A program made the position numbers and the translations under genes. From positions 1 through 43,653 of the forward strand of contig NZ_FUHU01000021.1 of the NCBI RefSeq assembly GCF_900163565.1: DNA of 43,653 bases, in the 5' to 3' direction. This document shows positions 30,813-39,491 of the stretch, one piece after another; within the stretch, counting starts at the first letter, position 1, and each line of letters opens with the position of its first letter. The DNA is from Agrococcus casei LMG 22410 (GTDB lineage Bacteria; Actinomycetota; Actinomycetes; Actinomycetales; Microbacteriaceae). The notes beneath the pieces are model-generated. The model saw only the letters and a list, made by a program, of their open reading frames with translations, made no database searches and was not told the DNA's origin.

Positions 30813-32421
30813 CGGTACTCGTGGCCCGGGCTCGACTTACGCGGCCGCGGTCGGTGGCCCCACAAGGGGCCAGTCCTTCAAGCGCAAGGTCGGTTGCACC
30901 GAGCCGCGCATTTCGACTGCCCCGCTGCGCGAGCTGACGCGGGAAACATCGCGCGGCTACGAGTGCATCGAGTTCGCTGAATCGATCCTCGACGTCACTC
31001 TCTTGCCTTGGCAGAAAGCGCTGCTGATCCGGGCGCTTGAGCTCAACCCCGACGGCACGTACCGGTTCAAGACCGTTGTCCTGCTGGTCGCGCGCCAGAA
31101 CGGTAAGTCGCTCCTGATGCAGGTGCTGTCGCTCTGGCGAATGTACGTCGACGGCGCACCGCTTGTGATCGGCACGGCACAGTCCCTCGACATCGCCGAA
31201 GAGCAGTGGATGGGGGCGGTCGAAACCGCCGAGGCAATCCCCGAGCTTGCCGAGATGATCGAGCACGTCGACCGCACGAACGGCAAGAAGGCACTGCGCC
31301 TGAGCACTGGCGAGCGGTACAAAGTCGCTGCTGCATCGCGCCGCGGTGGCCGTGGCCTCTCAGGTGATCTCGTGCTGCTCGACGAGCTGCGCGAACACCA
31401 GAACTGGCAAGCGTGGGGCGCTGTCACCAAGACGACGATGGCCCGTCGGCACGCCCAGATATGGGCGGCATCGAACGCGGGTGACCTCGCGTCGGTCGTG
31501 CTTCGTCACTTGCGCTCGCTGGCTCACCGTGAACTCGGCTGGCCGGACGGTAAGGACGGCATGGTCGACCTGCCGGACGCGATCGAGCCCGACAGTTCGC
31601 TCGGCATCTTCGAGTGGTCTGCAGCGCCCGACCGGGACGTGTGGGATCGGGACGGCTGGTGCGAGGCGAACCCTTCACTGGGCTACACGATCGAAGAACG
31701 CGCCATTGCGGCCGCTGCTGCGACTGACCCCGAGTGGGTGTTCCGAACCGAGGTCATGTGCCAGTTCGTGAACATGGCCGGGCTCGGTCCGTTCCCCGCG
31801 AAGTCGTGGGCGACGTCACTCGATCGCCTGGAGGATCGCCGCGCTCGCGGCGTGACCCGCGACTCGAACCGGCCCGCCTGCTATGGCATCGATATGTCGC
31901 ACAACCGCGAATGGGTGTACGTCGCGATCGCCTATTGGGACACCGAGGGGCGGGCGCGCGTTGACATTGCCGCGCAGCGCCCCGGCCCTGACTGGCTGAT
32001 CGGTTGGCTGCTGTCGCCGGATCGGCGTGTGAAGCCGGAGCACCTGGCGCTGCAGCGGCGCGGTGCACCGATCTCGTCTATGTGGGACGCGCTCGAAGAG
32101 GCGGGCCTGGAACCGCACCCGTGGGAAGGTCCACAGCTTGCGGGCTGGCACGGCATCTTCTTCGACTTGTTGCGCTCCGCCGTTGCAGAGAAGGACCCCG
32201 TGGTGCGGCTCACGCACAACGGTCAACCGGCATTGGACGTGCCCGCGAACTCGGCGGATATTCGAGCGCTCGGCGACGGCTGGGTGATCGACCGCAAGGG
32301 GTCCCCGACCGACCCGGCGGCGCTCGTCGCCGCGATCGCAGCCGTCGGGCTGCTCATGACCAACCCAGAGCCGACTCACGAGTCGGCGTATGAAAGCGAG
32401 GGCCTCATGGTTCTCGAATAG
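30751..32421 (+). CDS. Terminase large subunit
   Basis: GTG 30751 starts a 556-residue protein. The ATPase domain has Walker A VARQNGKS (113-120) preceded by KTVVLL, and Walker B LVLLDE (207-212), with SRRGGRGLSGD between. The nuclease domain follows, with CYGIDMSHNREW carrying the first acidic residue. It powers DNA entry into the prohead and cuts concatemers. The first ~45 residues, overlapping the small subunit gene, are low-complexity, so the real N-terminus could be shorter, but no alternative start is obvious. Confidence 0.95.
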   Translation: METKRNAQSYKRSAEGHQRRSGTRGPGSTYAAAVGGPTRGQSFKRKVGCTEPRISTAPLRELTRETSRGYECIEFAESILDVTLLPWQKALLIRALELNPDGTYRFKTVVLLVARQNGKSLLMQVLSLWRMYVDGAPLVIGTAQSLDIAEEQWMGAVETAEAIPELAEMIEHVDRTNGKKALRLSTGERYKVAAASRRGGRGLSGDLVLLDELREHQNWQAWGAVTKTTMARRHAQIWAASNAGDLASVVLRHLRSLAHRELGWPDGKDGMVDLPDAIEPDSSLGIFEWSAAPDRDVWDRDGWCEANPSLGYTIEERAIAAAAATDPEWVFRTEVMCQFVNMAGLGPFPAKSWATSLDRLEDRRARGVTRDSNRPACYGIDMSHNREWVYVAIAYWDTEGRARVDIAAQRPGPDWLIGWLLSPDRRVKPEHLALQRRGAPISSMWDALEEAGLEPHPWEGPQLAGWHGIFFDLLRSAVAEKDPVVRLTHNGQPALDVPANSADIRALGDGWVIDRKGSPTDPAALVAAIAAVGLLMTNPEPTHESAYESEGLMVLE

Positions 32422-32435
32422 CCGAAGGAGTCAGC

Positions 32436-34430
32436 GTGGGAATTCGTGACGCCATAGGTGCCCTGTTCGGCGGTGCTGACGAAAATCAGCACATCGAATA
32501 CCTCGGACCGACGTTTCGGAAGATGATCCTCGGGCTGACGCCCGAAGAGCTGTACCGGACGCAGCCGCAGCTTCGCATCGTCATGTCGTTCGTCGCGCGC
32601 AACGTCGCCCACCTGGGTTTGAAAGCGTACGCGCGCACATCTGACACAGATCGCCAGCGGCTGCAGGACGACCCGCTGGCAGTGCTGCTGAAGCGACCGA
32701 ACCCGTCTATGACGACGTTCGAGCTGCTGCAGGGTCTCGCCTCCGATATTGGTCTCTACGACGCTGCCTATTGGTTCGTCGGCCTGGACAACGAGGCACC
32801 GTCGGGCTGGCGCATCCAGCCGATCCCCCCGGCGTGGGTCGTTGAGCAGCGCGGCGGCACGTTCTACCAGGCGGGCCGCTTCGTCATTCAGAACCCTGAC
32901 GGCACACGCTCTGAGATTCCGGCCGAGGACATGCTTGTGTTCCACGGCTGGAACCCAGGCCGACCGAAGTACGGCACATCACCGGTCGAGACTCTGAAGC
33001 AGGTGCTCGCCGAGCAAGTGCAGGCGTGGTCCTACCGCGAACAGGTCTGGCAGCGCGGCGGCCGCGTCGGCGCGTACCTCACGCGGCCGAAGGACGCGAA
33101 GTGGTCCGACGCTGCACGGGAGCGGTTCGCCCGCGACTGGAAGGACCGATGGACCGGCAAGGACGGCAAGAAGGCTGGCGGCACCCCAATTCTTGAGGAC
33201 GGGATGGAGCTGAAGCGCATTGGCTTCAACGCCCGCGAAGAAGAGTGGTCTGAGGTCGCGAAGCTCGCCCTCTCGACCGTCGCCGCCGTCTACCACGTCA
33301 ACCCAGTAATGGTCGGCATTCTCGACAACGCGAACTTCTCGAACACCAAGGAGTTCCGCAAGATGCTGTACACGGAAACTCTCGGGCCGATGCTCGCGAT
33401 GATCGAGGACCGCATCAACACATTTCTGGTACCTCGCGTATCGAACAACGATCGCGCCTACGTCGAGTTCAATATCGAGGAGAAGCTGCAGGGCGACTTC
33501 GAGTCGCAGGCGGCTGCGCTGCAGGCCGCTATCGGCCGCCCCTGGATGACACCCGACGAGGGCCGCGGGCTGCGAAACATGCCCGCCCTCGGAGGCGATG
33601 CGGCGCAGATCGCGACCCCTCTGAACGTGCTGATCGGTGGCCAGGCGTCACCGCTGGACTCAGCACCGAAGCACGTCGGCGACGCCGTGTTCAGTCGGAC
33701 TACGACTCCCGCTGCGCGGATGCTCGAAGAGCTGGCGAAATCGCACCCCGACTTGGCCGCCGAGATCGCTGGTCGCAAGTCGCAAGTGCCGGACTCTCAC
33801 CGAGCCAAGGCAGAGGAAGTGATCGCCGCATTCTTTGACCGGCAGGCGAAGTCGGTGTTGTCGCGCCTCGGGACGAAAGACCCCGACTGGTGGGACGGCG
33901 CACGGTGGGACCGTGAACTCGCGGCCGACCTGCTGGCGCTGGCGCTGAACACCACCCGGGAAGTGGCGACCGCGGCGCTCGACGCTGTCGGCTTCGCCGA
34001 CGGTGACTACGACGTGTCTAGAACCGAAGCGTTCCTAGCCGAGGTCGCGAAGTCCCGCGCCGGAGCGATCAACGCGACAACCAGGGACCAGGTGGCGGCG
34101 ATCCTTGCAGGCACTGGACCCGATGGGGTCAGTGATCCTGCGCATGCCTTCGAGAACGCGAAGGACGGCCGACTCGGCACGATCGTCGCGACTCTGCTCA
34201 CGACCCTGGCGGCATTCGCTGTGGTCGAGGCGGGCAAGCAGACCGGGGCTAAGTCCAAGACCTGGCTGGTCACGTCAACGAGCCCGCGGCCTGCGCACGC
34301 AGCGGTGAACGGCGAAACGGTCGGCATCGACGAGAAGTTCTCCAACGGTGCGAACTGGCCGGGCGACCCCGCGCTCGGTGCCGCCGGAGTATCGGGCTGC
34401 GAATGCCAGGTGCGCGTCAACTACGCCTGA
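32436..34430 (+). CDS. Portal protein fused to MuF-like domain
   Basis: GTG 32436 with GAAGGAG upstream gives 664 residues. Residues ~1-400 are an HK97-type portal (PQLRIVMSFVARNVAHLGLK, DPLAVLLKRPNPSMTTFELL, ILDNANFSNTKEFRKMLYTE). Residues ~430-664 form a Mu gpF-like minor head domain ending PRPAHAAVNGETVGIDEKF, WPGDP, GCECQV. The two are usually separate genes; here a single polypeptide would place one MuF domain on each of 12 portal subunits. The portal forms the DNA entry vertex. Confidence 0.92.
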   Translation: MGIRDAIGALFGGADENQHIEYLGPTFRKMILGLTPEELYRTQPQLRIVMSFVARNVAHLGLKAYARTSDTDRQRLQDDPLAVLLKRPNPSMTTFELLQGLASDIGLYDAAYWFVGLDNEAPSGWRIQPIPPAWVVEQRGGTFYQAGRFVIQNPDGTRSEIPAEDMLVFHGWNPGRPKYGTSPVETLKQVLAEQVQAWSYREQVWQRGGRVGAYLTRPKDAKWSDAARERFARDWKDRWTGKDGKKAGGTPILEDGMELKRIGFNAREEEWSEVAKLALSTVAAVYHVNPVMVGILDNANFSNTKEFRKMLYTETLGPMLAMIEDRINTFLVPRVSNNDRAYVEFNIEEKLQGDFESQAAALQAAIGRPWMTPDEGRGLRNMPALGGDAAQIATPLNVLIGGQASPLDSAPKHVGDAVFSRTTTPAARMLEELAKSHPDLAAEIAGRKSQVPDSHRAKAEEVIAAFFDRQAKSVLSRLGTKDPDWWDGARWDRELAADLLALALNTTREVATAALDAVGFADGDYDVSRTEAFLAEVAKSRAGAINATTRDQVAAILAGTGPDGVSDPAHAFENAKDGRLGTIVATLLTTLAAFAVVEAGKQTGAKSKTWLVTSTSPRPAHAAVNGETVGIDEKFSNGANWPGDPALGAAGVSGCECQVRVNYA

Positions 34431-34440
34431 TGGAGGTCAA

Positions 34441-35628
34441 GTGATCCACATCGTGATTGGTCCGCCGTGCGCGGGCAAGTCCACCTACTGCGCTGAGAAC
34501 GCGAGTGAAGGTGCCGTGGTTGTCGACTTCGACAAGCTCGCCCAGGCACTCGGCTCGTCCGTGTCGCATGCGGCGGAGGGTGCGGTGGCGCAGGCAGCGT
34601 TCCTCGCCCGTTCCGCCGTGATCGACGCCCTGCTCGACGACCCAGAACCGGAGGCGTGGATTATCCACACTTCTCCGAAACAGGAGCAACTCCACCGGTA
34701 CCGCGAAGCGGACGCGCAGCTGATCTTGCTCGACCCCGGCATCGACACCTGCCTCGACCGAGCCAAGGAACGACCCGACGGAACCGCCGACGTGATCCGC
34801 GCCTGGTACGAGAACCCTCCGCAAATCGACGTGCCGACGAACGGCACCCTACGCCCCAAGGGAGGGCACATGAAGTTCAAGAATCTGCCCGTGAAGTTCA
34901 AGACCGAAGGTCTCAATGAAGGCGAGTTCCTCGTCTACCCGTCGACGTTCACCCGCACACCAGACTCCTACGGCGACGTCGTCGCCAAGGGCGCATTCGC
35001 CCGCGGCATCGTCCAGCGCAAGGAGCTTGGCGCGGTCCTGCCTGGCCTGTTCGGACACCGCATGGACGACCCGCACATGTGGATCGCGTCCGCGATCGAC
35101 GAGGGCGAGGACGAGCACGGCTGGTGGGTCAAGGGCGTATTCGACCTGGAGGACGCGACCGCCGCGAAGGTCTACCGCCTCGTCAAGTCCGGCCGTCTGC
35201 GCGAACTTTCGTTTGCCTACGACGTGCTCGACGGCGGCCTCGTGAAACTCGAGGACGGTACCGACGCATACGAGCTGCGCGACCTCGACGTGTTCGAGTT
35301 CAGTTTCGTGCCCGTCGGCGCGAACCGAGACACATCGGTTGTCGCCGTCAAGTCGGCTGCGGATGCACTCGCGGCCGCGGTGAAGGGCGGGCAGCTGCTC
35401 GGCACCGACCACACCGAGATTCTGCGCGACGCGCTCGGCACTCTCGCCGACGCCGTCGACGCAATCAAGAACGTACTGCCCCAGCCGGGGCAGGCGAACG
35501 ACCAGGCAACGTCCGGCGGTCAAGCCGATGCCAAGGACGAGGGCGCTGATCGCGTCAAGTCCGAGGGCCTCGGCGTCAACCCGACCCGTCGTGCCCGGGC
35601 GAACTACCTCATATCACTGACCCTCTGA
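34441..35628 (+). CDS. P-loop kinase-prohead protease fusion
   Basis: GTG 34441, preceded by GGAGG, starts a 395-residue protein. Residues 1-~135 are a zeta-toxin/polynucleotide-kinase-like P-loop domain (HIVIGPPCAGKSTYC, VVVDFDKLAQAL, LILLDPGIDTCLDRAKERPD). From Met144 (34870) comes an HK97-family prohead protease (KFKTEGLNEGEFLVYPSTFT, LPGLFGHRMDDP, SGRLRELSFAYDV) with the catalytic His in GH and Ser in ELSF. The linker ends with AAGGGAGGG just before ATG 34870, so a protease-only product of 252 residues is likely made too. The protease cleaves the capsid N-terminal delta domain; the kinase part's role is unknown. Confidence 0.87.
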   Translation: MIHIVIGPPCAGKSTYCAENASEGAVVVDFDKLAQALGSSVSHAAEGAVAQAAFLARSAVIDALLDDPEPEAWIIHTSPKQEQLHRYREADAQLILLDPGIDTCLDRAKERPDGTADVIRAWYENPPQIDVPTNGTLRPKGGHMKFKNLPVKFKTEGLNEGEFLVYPSTFTRTPDSYGDVVAKGAFARGIVQRKELGAVLPGLFGHRMDDPHMWIASAIDEGEDEHGWWVKGVFDLEDATAAKVYRLVKSGRLRELSFAYDVLDGGLVKLEDGTDAYELRDLDVFEFSFVPVGANRDTSVVAVKSAADALAAAVKGGQLLGTDHTEILRDALGTLADAVDAIKNVLPQPGQANDQATSGGQADAKDEGADRVKSEGLGVNPTRRARANYLISLTL

Positions 35629-35650
35629 CGAGGGAGAAAGGGGCTTCATC

Positions 35651-36865
35651 ATGAACCCCAAGGAGAAGCTCGCCGCGCTGCAGAAGGCGATGCGGGCAAT
35701 CGTGGACGGCGCGAAGGCGTCAAGCCGCGACCTGACCGAAACGGAAATGACCGACCTCGAAACGAAGTCGACCGAGGCCATGGAGCTGAAGGAGCAGATC
35801 GAGCGCGGCGAGAAGTCGATGGCGCTCATGGATCGCATCAGCAACATGAAGTCGGACACTGACCCGACCCCCAAGGGCCCTGACAACACCCCGGCGAAGT
35901 CGCTCGGCGCGCACTTCATCAAGCACCTGGGCCAGCGCAGCCTCAAGGAGCGCGGCACAATCACCGCACCCGAGTTCAAGGCCGCAACCGACACACAGGC
36001 TGTCGGCGGCCACGAGGGAGCATACGGCCCGCTCGTCACCGACATTGACCGTTCGTTCGTGCTCCCGAAGCGCGAGCGTCTGGTCGTCGAGGACCTGCTC
36101 GGCTCCGGCACCGTCAGCGGCACGGCGATCACCTACCCGGTGTTCGGTGCGATCGAGGGCGGCACCGGCATGGTTGCGGAGGGCGGCCAGAAGCCGCAGC
36201 TGCACGTCGCCGACCCGACCTGGCGCACCGACGCTCTGTCGGAGGTCGCTGGCTGGTTCAAGATGACCGACGACATGGCTGAGGACCTCGACTATGTCGT
36301 GTCCGAGATCAACTCGACGGCTCTCTACGACCTGGCCAACCGGTCGGAGGTACAGATCCTTTCGGGTGACGGCACCGGCCAGAACCTGCTCGGCATCCGC
36401 AACCGCTCGGGCGTGCAGACGCACGAGCGCGGCGAGGACACCGTGGCCGACGCGCTGTTCAAGGCGATTCAGAAGGTGCAGACCGCGACGCAGTTCTCGG
36501 CTGACGGCCTGATGATTCACCCGCTCGACTACGAGGAACTGCGCCTCGGCAAGGACGGCAACGGCCAGTACTTCGGCGGCGGCTACTTCGCCGGTCAGTA
36601 CGGCCAGGGCGGCATCCTCGAAAACCCCCCGGTGTGGGGACTGCGCACGATCGTCACCCTCGCTGCTCCGCAGGGCGAGCCCCTGGTCGGCGCGTTCGCG
36701 TCGGCAAAGGTGTTCAACAAGGGTGGCGTCCGCGTCGAGTCGACGAACTCGCACCAGGACGACTTCACCAACGACAAGATCACGGTGCGCGTCCGTCGCC
36801 GCCTGGGTCTGCAGGTCAAGTACCCGTCGGCCTTCGTGAAGGTCAACATCACCGAGGGCCTCTAG
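35651..36865 (+). CDS. Major capsid protein, HK97 family
   Basis: This 404-residue protein has an N-terminal coiled-coil delta domain (residues ~1-75, e.g. LTETEMTDLETKSTEAMELK) expected to be removed by the upstream protease, followed by the HK97 fold (GPLVTDIDRSFVLPKRERLV, TYPVFGAIEGGTGMVAEGGQ, NRSEVQILSGDGTGQNLLGI). It builds the icosahedral head. GAGGGAGAAAGG lies upstream of ATG 35651. Confidence 0.95.
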   Translation: MNPKEKLAALQKAMRAIVDGAKASSRDLTETEMTDLETKSTEAMELKEQIERGEKSMALMDRISNMKSDTDPTPKGPDNTPAKSLGAHFIKHLGQRSLKERGTITAPEFKAATDTQAVGGHEGAYGPLVTDIDRSFVLPKRERLVVEDLLGSGTVSGTAITYPVFGAIEGGTGMVAEGGQKPQLHVADPTWRTDALSEVAGWFKMTDDMAEDLDYVVSEINSTALYDLANRSEVQILSGDGTGQNLLGIRNRSGVQTHERGEDTVADALFKAIQKVQTATQFSADGLMIHPLDYEELRLGKDGNGQYFGGGYFAGQYGQGGILENPPVWGLRTIVTLAAPQGEPLVGAFASAKVFNKGGVRVESTNSHQDDFTNDKITVRVRRRLGLQVKYPSAFVKVNITEGL

Positions 36866-36871
36866 CCCAAC

Positions 36872-36901
36872 GCTCGGCCTCGGGTTCGCCCGGGGCCGAG
36901 C
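36872..36901 (+). terminator. UUCG-capped hairpin after the capsid gene
   Basis: GCTCGGCCTCGGG and CCCGGGGCCGAGC form a 13-bp stem (one G-T) closed by TTCG, one of the most stable RNA tetraloops. There is no T-tract, so it may stabilise the capsid mRNA 3' end or attenuate transcription rather than stop it fully. Confidence 0.65.
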
Positions 36902-36930
36902 ACTCGGCCACACACGAAAGGAAGTGACCC

Positions 36931-37215
36931 GTGGCTCACAAGACCTACACCGTCAACATCGGCGGGATCGATCACACGATGGAACTGAACGAGGCCGACG
37001 CCAAGCGCTACGGCAAGGCAGCCGTTCTCAAGCCGGGGCGTGCGAAGGCCGAACCGAACTCCAAGGCGGAGGATGCGCCGAAGAACAAGGCGCGGACACC
37101 CGCTGCAAACAAGAAGGCGTCGGCCTCCGACACGGCGGACGAATCGACTGCCGAAGCGGCCGCTGAGGCAACTGCCGACACAGCGGACGAATCAGCAGCC
37201 GAAACGGACTGGTAA
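36931..37215 (+). CDS. Hypothetical head-region protein
   Basis: AAGGAAG precedes GTG 36931. The 94-residue protein has a beta start (KTYTVNIGGIDHTMELNEAD, AKRYG), then a low-complexity Ala/Asp/Glu/Thr tail in which ADTADESAAE-type units repeat. It occupies the position of small head-decoration or scaffold-like proteins after the capsid gene, but similarity does not decide. Confidence 0.65.
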   Translation: MAHKTYTVNIGGIDHTMELNEADAKRYGKAAVLKPGRAKAEPNSKAEDAPKNKARTPAANKKASASDTADESTAEAAAEATADTADESAAETDW

Positions 37216-37217
37216 CC

Positions 37218-37775
37218 GTGGCCGCCCCGGAGCCGTTCGCCTCGGCGCAGCTCATGGAGGACCGGTCCCAGGGCGCGATCACAACCGAGACTCACCCGTA
37301 CCTGGAGCAGGAGCTGGCGGCCGCGTCGCGGATAATCCGCGACTACTGCCGCTGGCACGTTGCCCCGGTCATGCCGGTGCAGCACGTTCGCCGTGGTCAT
37401 GGCCGCGAGTCTGTGTGGCTGCGCGCCATGCAGATCAAGTCGGTGGACTCGGTCACCGTCGACGGCACCGATTGGGATGCCGAGTTGCTCGACCGTGTCC
37501 GCGTCGACCCCGACGTGGGATGGACGAACATCGAAGGCCGCGACGTCAACGTGACTTTCACCGCCGGGTACGACCCGGTGCCCGAGTCGATTGTGTCGCT
37601 GACCCTGCAGGTCGCGGCTCGCGCGCTCGGGTCCCCCCTCGGGTTCGTCCGCGAGCAGGCCGGTGGCGTCGCCGTCACTCACACGCAGATCGGCTTCAAC
37701 CAGGCCGGTGGCGTCCTGCTGCTGCCCGCGGAGGAGTCGGTGCTGGACGAGTACCGGATAGGGCGGCTCCCGTGA
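37218..37775 (+). CDS. Head-tail connector protein (gp6/adaptor type)
   Basis: GTG 37218 gives 185 residues: EQELAAASRIIRDYCRWHVA, a strand pair SVTVDGTDWD, VNVTFTAGYDPVPESIVSLT, LQVAARALGSPLGF and EYRIGRLP at the end. This order of helices and the TAGYDPVP turn is typical of siphovirus Ad1/gp6-like connectors that ring the portal. Confidence 0.82.
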   Translation: MAAPEPFASAQLMEDRSQGAITTETHPYLEQELAAASRIIRDYCRWHVAPVMPVQHVRRGHGRESVWLRAMQIKSVDSVTVDGTDWDAELLDRVRVDPDVGWTNIEGRDVNVTFTAGYDPVPESIVSLTLQVAARALGSPLGFVREQAGGVAVTHTQIGFNQAGGVLLLPAEESVLDEYRIGRLP

Positions 37776-38113
37776 TCGCGGGGGCCGTCGCCCGGCACAC
37801 CATCACGATCGTGCGCGCCCCGCTCGTCGACGACGGAAGGGGCAACCGTACTCGTGACTGGGCGACCGCGGCCGAGCTCGAATCGACGGGCTGGGCGATC
37901 GACGCGGGCTCGACCTCCGAGGACGAGGCCAACCGCGACGGGTCGTCGACCGCGTACACGCTGCGTGGTCCCCTCGTCGCTGACGTGACCGCCACCGACC
38001 GTGTGCGGCTGTTCGGCGAACTGTTCGTGATCGACGGCGGCGTACTGCGCCAGCCAGGACCGACGCCGCTGACAAGTCATTCGATCATTCGTCTAGAGCG
38101 CTGGGAGGGCTAA
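37772..38113 (+). CDS. Head-tail stopper-like protein
   Basis: GTG 37772 overlaps the connector stop. The 113-residue, beta-rich product (HTITIVRAPLVDDGRGNRTR, DRVRLFGELFVIDGGVLRQP, HSIIRLERWEG) has the pattern of gp7/SPP1-gp16-like stoppers, which close the channel after packaging. The assignment depends mainly on position and fold pattern. Confidence 0.72.
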   Translation: MIAGAVARHTITIVRAPLVDDGRGNRTRDWATAAELESTGWAIDAGSTSEDEANRDGSSTAYTLRGPLVADVTATDRVRLFGELFVIDGGVLRQPGPTPLTSHSIIRLERWEG

Positions 38114-38364
38114 TGGCTATCAAGGACGTTCGTATCAAGCTGAACTCAACGGGCATTGTGCGGCTGTTGCAATCGCCCGAGGTCGCCCGCGAGCTGGAAT
38201 CACGAGGCAAGCGAATTGCCGCAGCGGCGGGCAACAAGCACGACGTCAACGCGACTGTGAACCGCGACCGTGCTGTCGTGTTCGTGACCACCAAGGACAC
38301 GGCCGCACGGAAAGCGGAAGCGGAACAGCGCCGCCTCAGTAAAGCGATCGACGCGGGACGGTGA
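38113..38364 (+). CDS. Head-tail joining protein, small
   Basis: This 83-residue protein (IKLNSTGIVRLLQSPEVARE, ESRGKRIAAAAG, AVVFVTTKDTAARKAEAEQR) resembles the HK97 gp10-like neck proteins, with an N-terminal helix that begins at the LLxSPEV element. The gene shares one base with the previous stop and overlaps the next by GTGA. Confidence 0.72.
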   Translation: MAIKDVRIKLNSTGIVRLLQSPEVARELESRGKRIAAAAGNKHDVNATVNRDRAVVFVTTKDTAARKAEAEQRRLSKAIDAGR

Positions 38365-38759
38365 CCATGGCGGAACTACTCATACCGACCGACGACGAAG
38401 CTGTGGCCGTCGCCGAGCTGAACGACCGCATGGACGTGCACATCGGCACCCGAGTGCCGAACCCTCTGCTGGAGGAGTTCGGCCGCATCGTCAGCACTGG
38501 CGGTACCAGTCGCGACCTGGTCACCGACTCAGCGACGCTCGCCCTCGAAGGGTTCGCGACGACCGAGGGCCGGGCTCGCCGAATCAGCGCAGAGATGATC
38601 GCGCACCTGCAAGCCGCAGGTCGCGCGGGATCGCTCGGCGGCGTCCCTTGCTACGGCGTCCGCGTCGTCGCGCTCCCTGCAAATCTTCCTATGCCGTCTG
38701 TGCCGACCAGGTACCGGTTCACCGCAACGGTGACCGCTGACCTGCGGCGCACGACGTAG
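38361..38759 (+). CDS. Tail terminator-like protein
   Basis: From GTG 38361 the 132-residue product (DDEAVAVAELNDRMDVHIGT, FGRIVSTGGTSRDLVTDSAT, YRFTATVTADLR) has the alternating strand/helix order of tail terminators, which cap the tail tube at its head-proximal end. It is the last gene before the tube protein, as expected. An ATG two codons later is possible. Confidence 0.7.
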   Translation: MTMAELLIPTDDEAVAVAELNDRMDVHIGTRVPNPLLEEFGRIVSTGGTSRDLVTDSATLALEGFATTEGRARRISAEMIAHLQAAGRAGSLGGVPCYGVRVVALPANLPMPSVPTRYRFTATVTADLRRTT

Positions 38760-38820
38760 TTCCCCATCATGCGCGGCCCGACCGGGTCGTGCTTCATCCA
38801 CGCCTGAAAGGGGCAGACGC

Positions 38821-39402
38821 ATGAGCGTCAATAGCAAAGCGGTGTTCATCGGAGCACCCGACCAGGCCACGACCGGCGCGATCCTGTCTGGCCCTGAAAC
38901 CGACGTCATTCCCGACACCATCGACGATGCAGTCCTGACCGCTCTCGAAGATTCGGGATACGTCAACGAGGACGGCGTGACGATCACGCCGTCGGAGTCG
39001 ACCGAAACGATCAAGGACTGGGCGCTGCAGACGATCCGTCGCGTGCTGGCCGAGTTCGACGGCACGATCGCCTGGACGCACCTGGAGCTGTCTGTCGGCG
39101 CGCTCAAGAACTACATGGGCGACGACAACGTCGAGGTCACGGAGGCGACCGCCGAGCATGGCACGCAGGTGCGTGCGGCGATCGGTGCCAGTGTTCGCCC
39201 GATCAAGGCTTGGTACTTCAAGCTCAAGGACGGCGAGCGCCGCGCACTGGTCATGGTGCCGCACGGTCAGATCACTGAGCGCGGCGAGATTCCTCTTACC
39301 GCGTCCGCGGCCGTCACCCTCCCGGTGACGCTCTCCACCTACCCGGATGCGGTCGGCAACTCGATCTACATCTTCACCGACGACGGCGTGGTCAGCGCCT
39401 AG
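38821..39402 (+). CDS. Major tail (tube) protein
   Basis: This 193-residue protein (TIDDAVLTALEDSGYVNEDG, SESTETIKDWALQTIRRVLA, HGTQVRAAIGASVRPIKAWY, then PLTASAAVTLPVTLSTYPDA) fits actinophage major tail subunits, including the conserved G-Y-(V/I)-x-E-D-G element. It polymerises as hexamers around the tape measure. It lies directly upstream of the chaperone genes. Confidence 0.86.
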   Translation: MSVNSKAVFIGAPDQATTGAILSGPETDVIPDTIDDAVLTALEDSGYVNEDGVTITPSESTETIKDWALQTIRRVLAEFDGTIAWTHLELSVGALKNYMGDDNVEVTEATAEHGTQVRAAIGASVRPIKAWYFKLKDGERRALVMVPHGQITERGEIPLTASAAVTLPVTLSTYPDAVGNSIYIFTDDGVVSA

Positions 39403-39414
39403 TCGAACCTAACC

Positions 39415-39450
39415 AGAGCGCTCGGCCGCGGGGAACCGGCCGGGCGCTCT
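39415..39450 (+). terminator. GC-rich hairpin after the major tail gene
   Basis: AGAGCGCTCGGCC and GGCCGGGCGCTCT form a 13-bp stem (one G-T) with a ten-base loop, followed by GCTGTTCC. It probably reduces read-through after the highly expressed tail gene, similar to the hairpin after the capsid gene. Confidence 0.65.
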
Positions 39451-39491
39451 GCTGTTCCCCCGTTCCCCAAAAACCATTCACGGAGGTTCCC

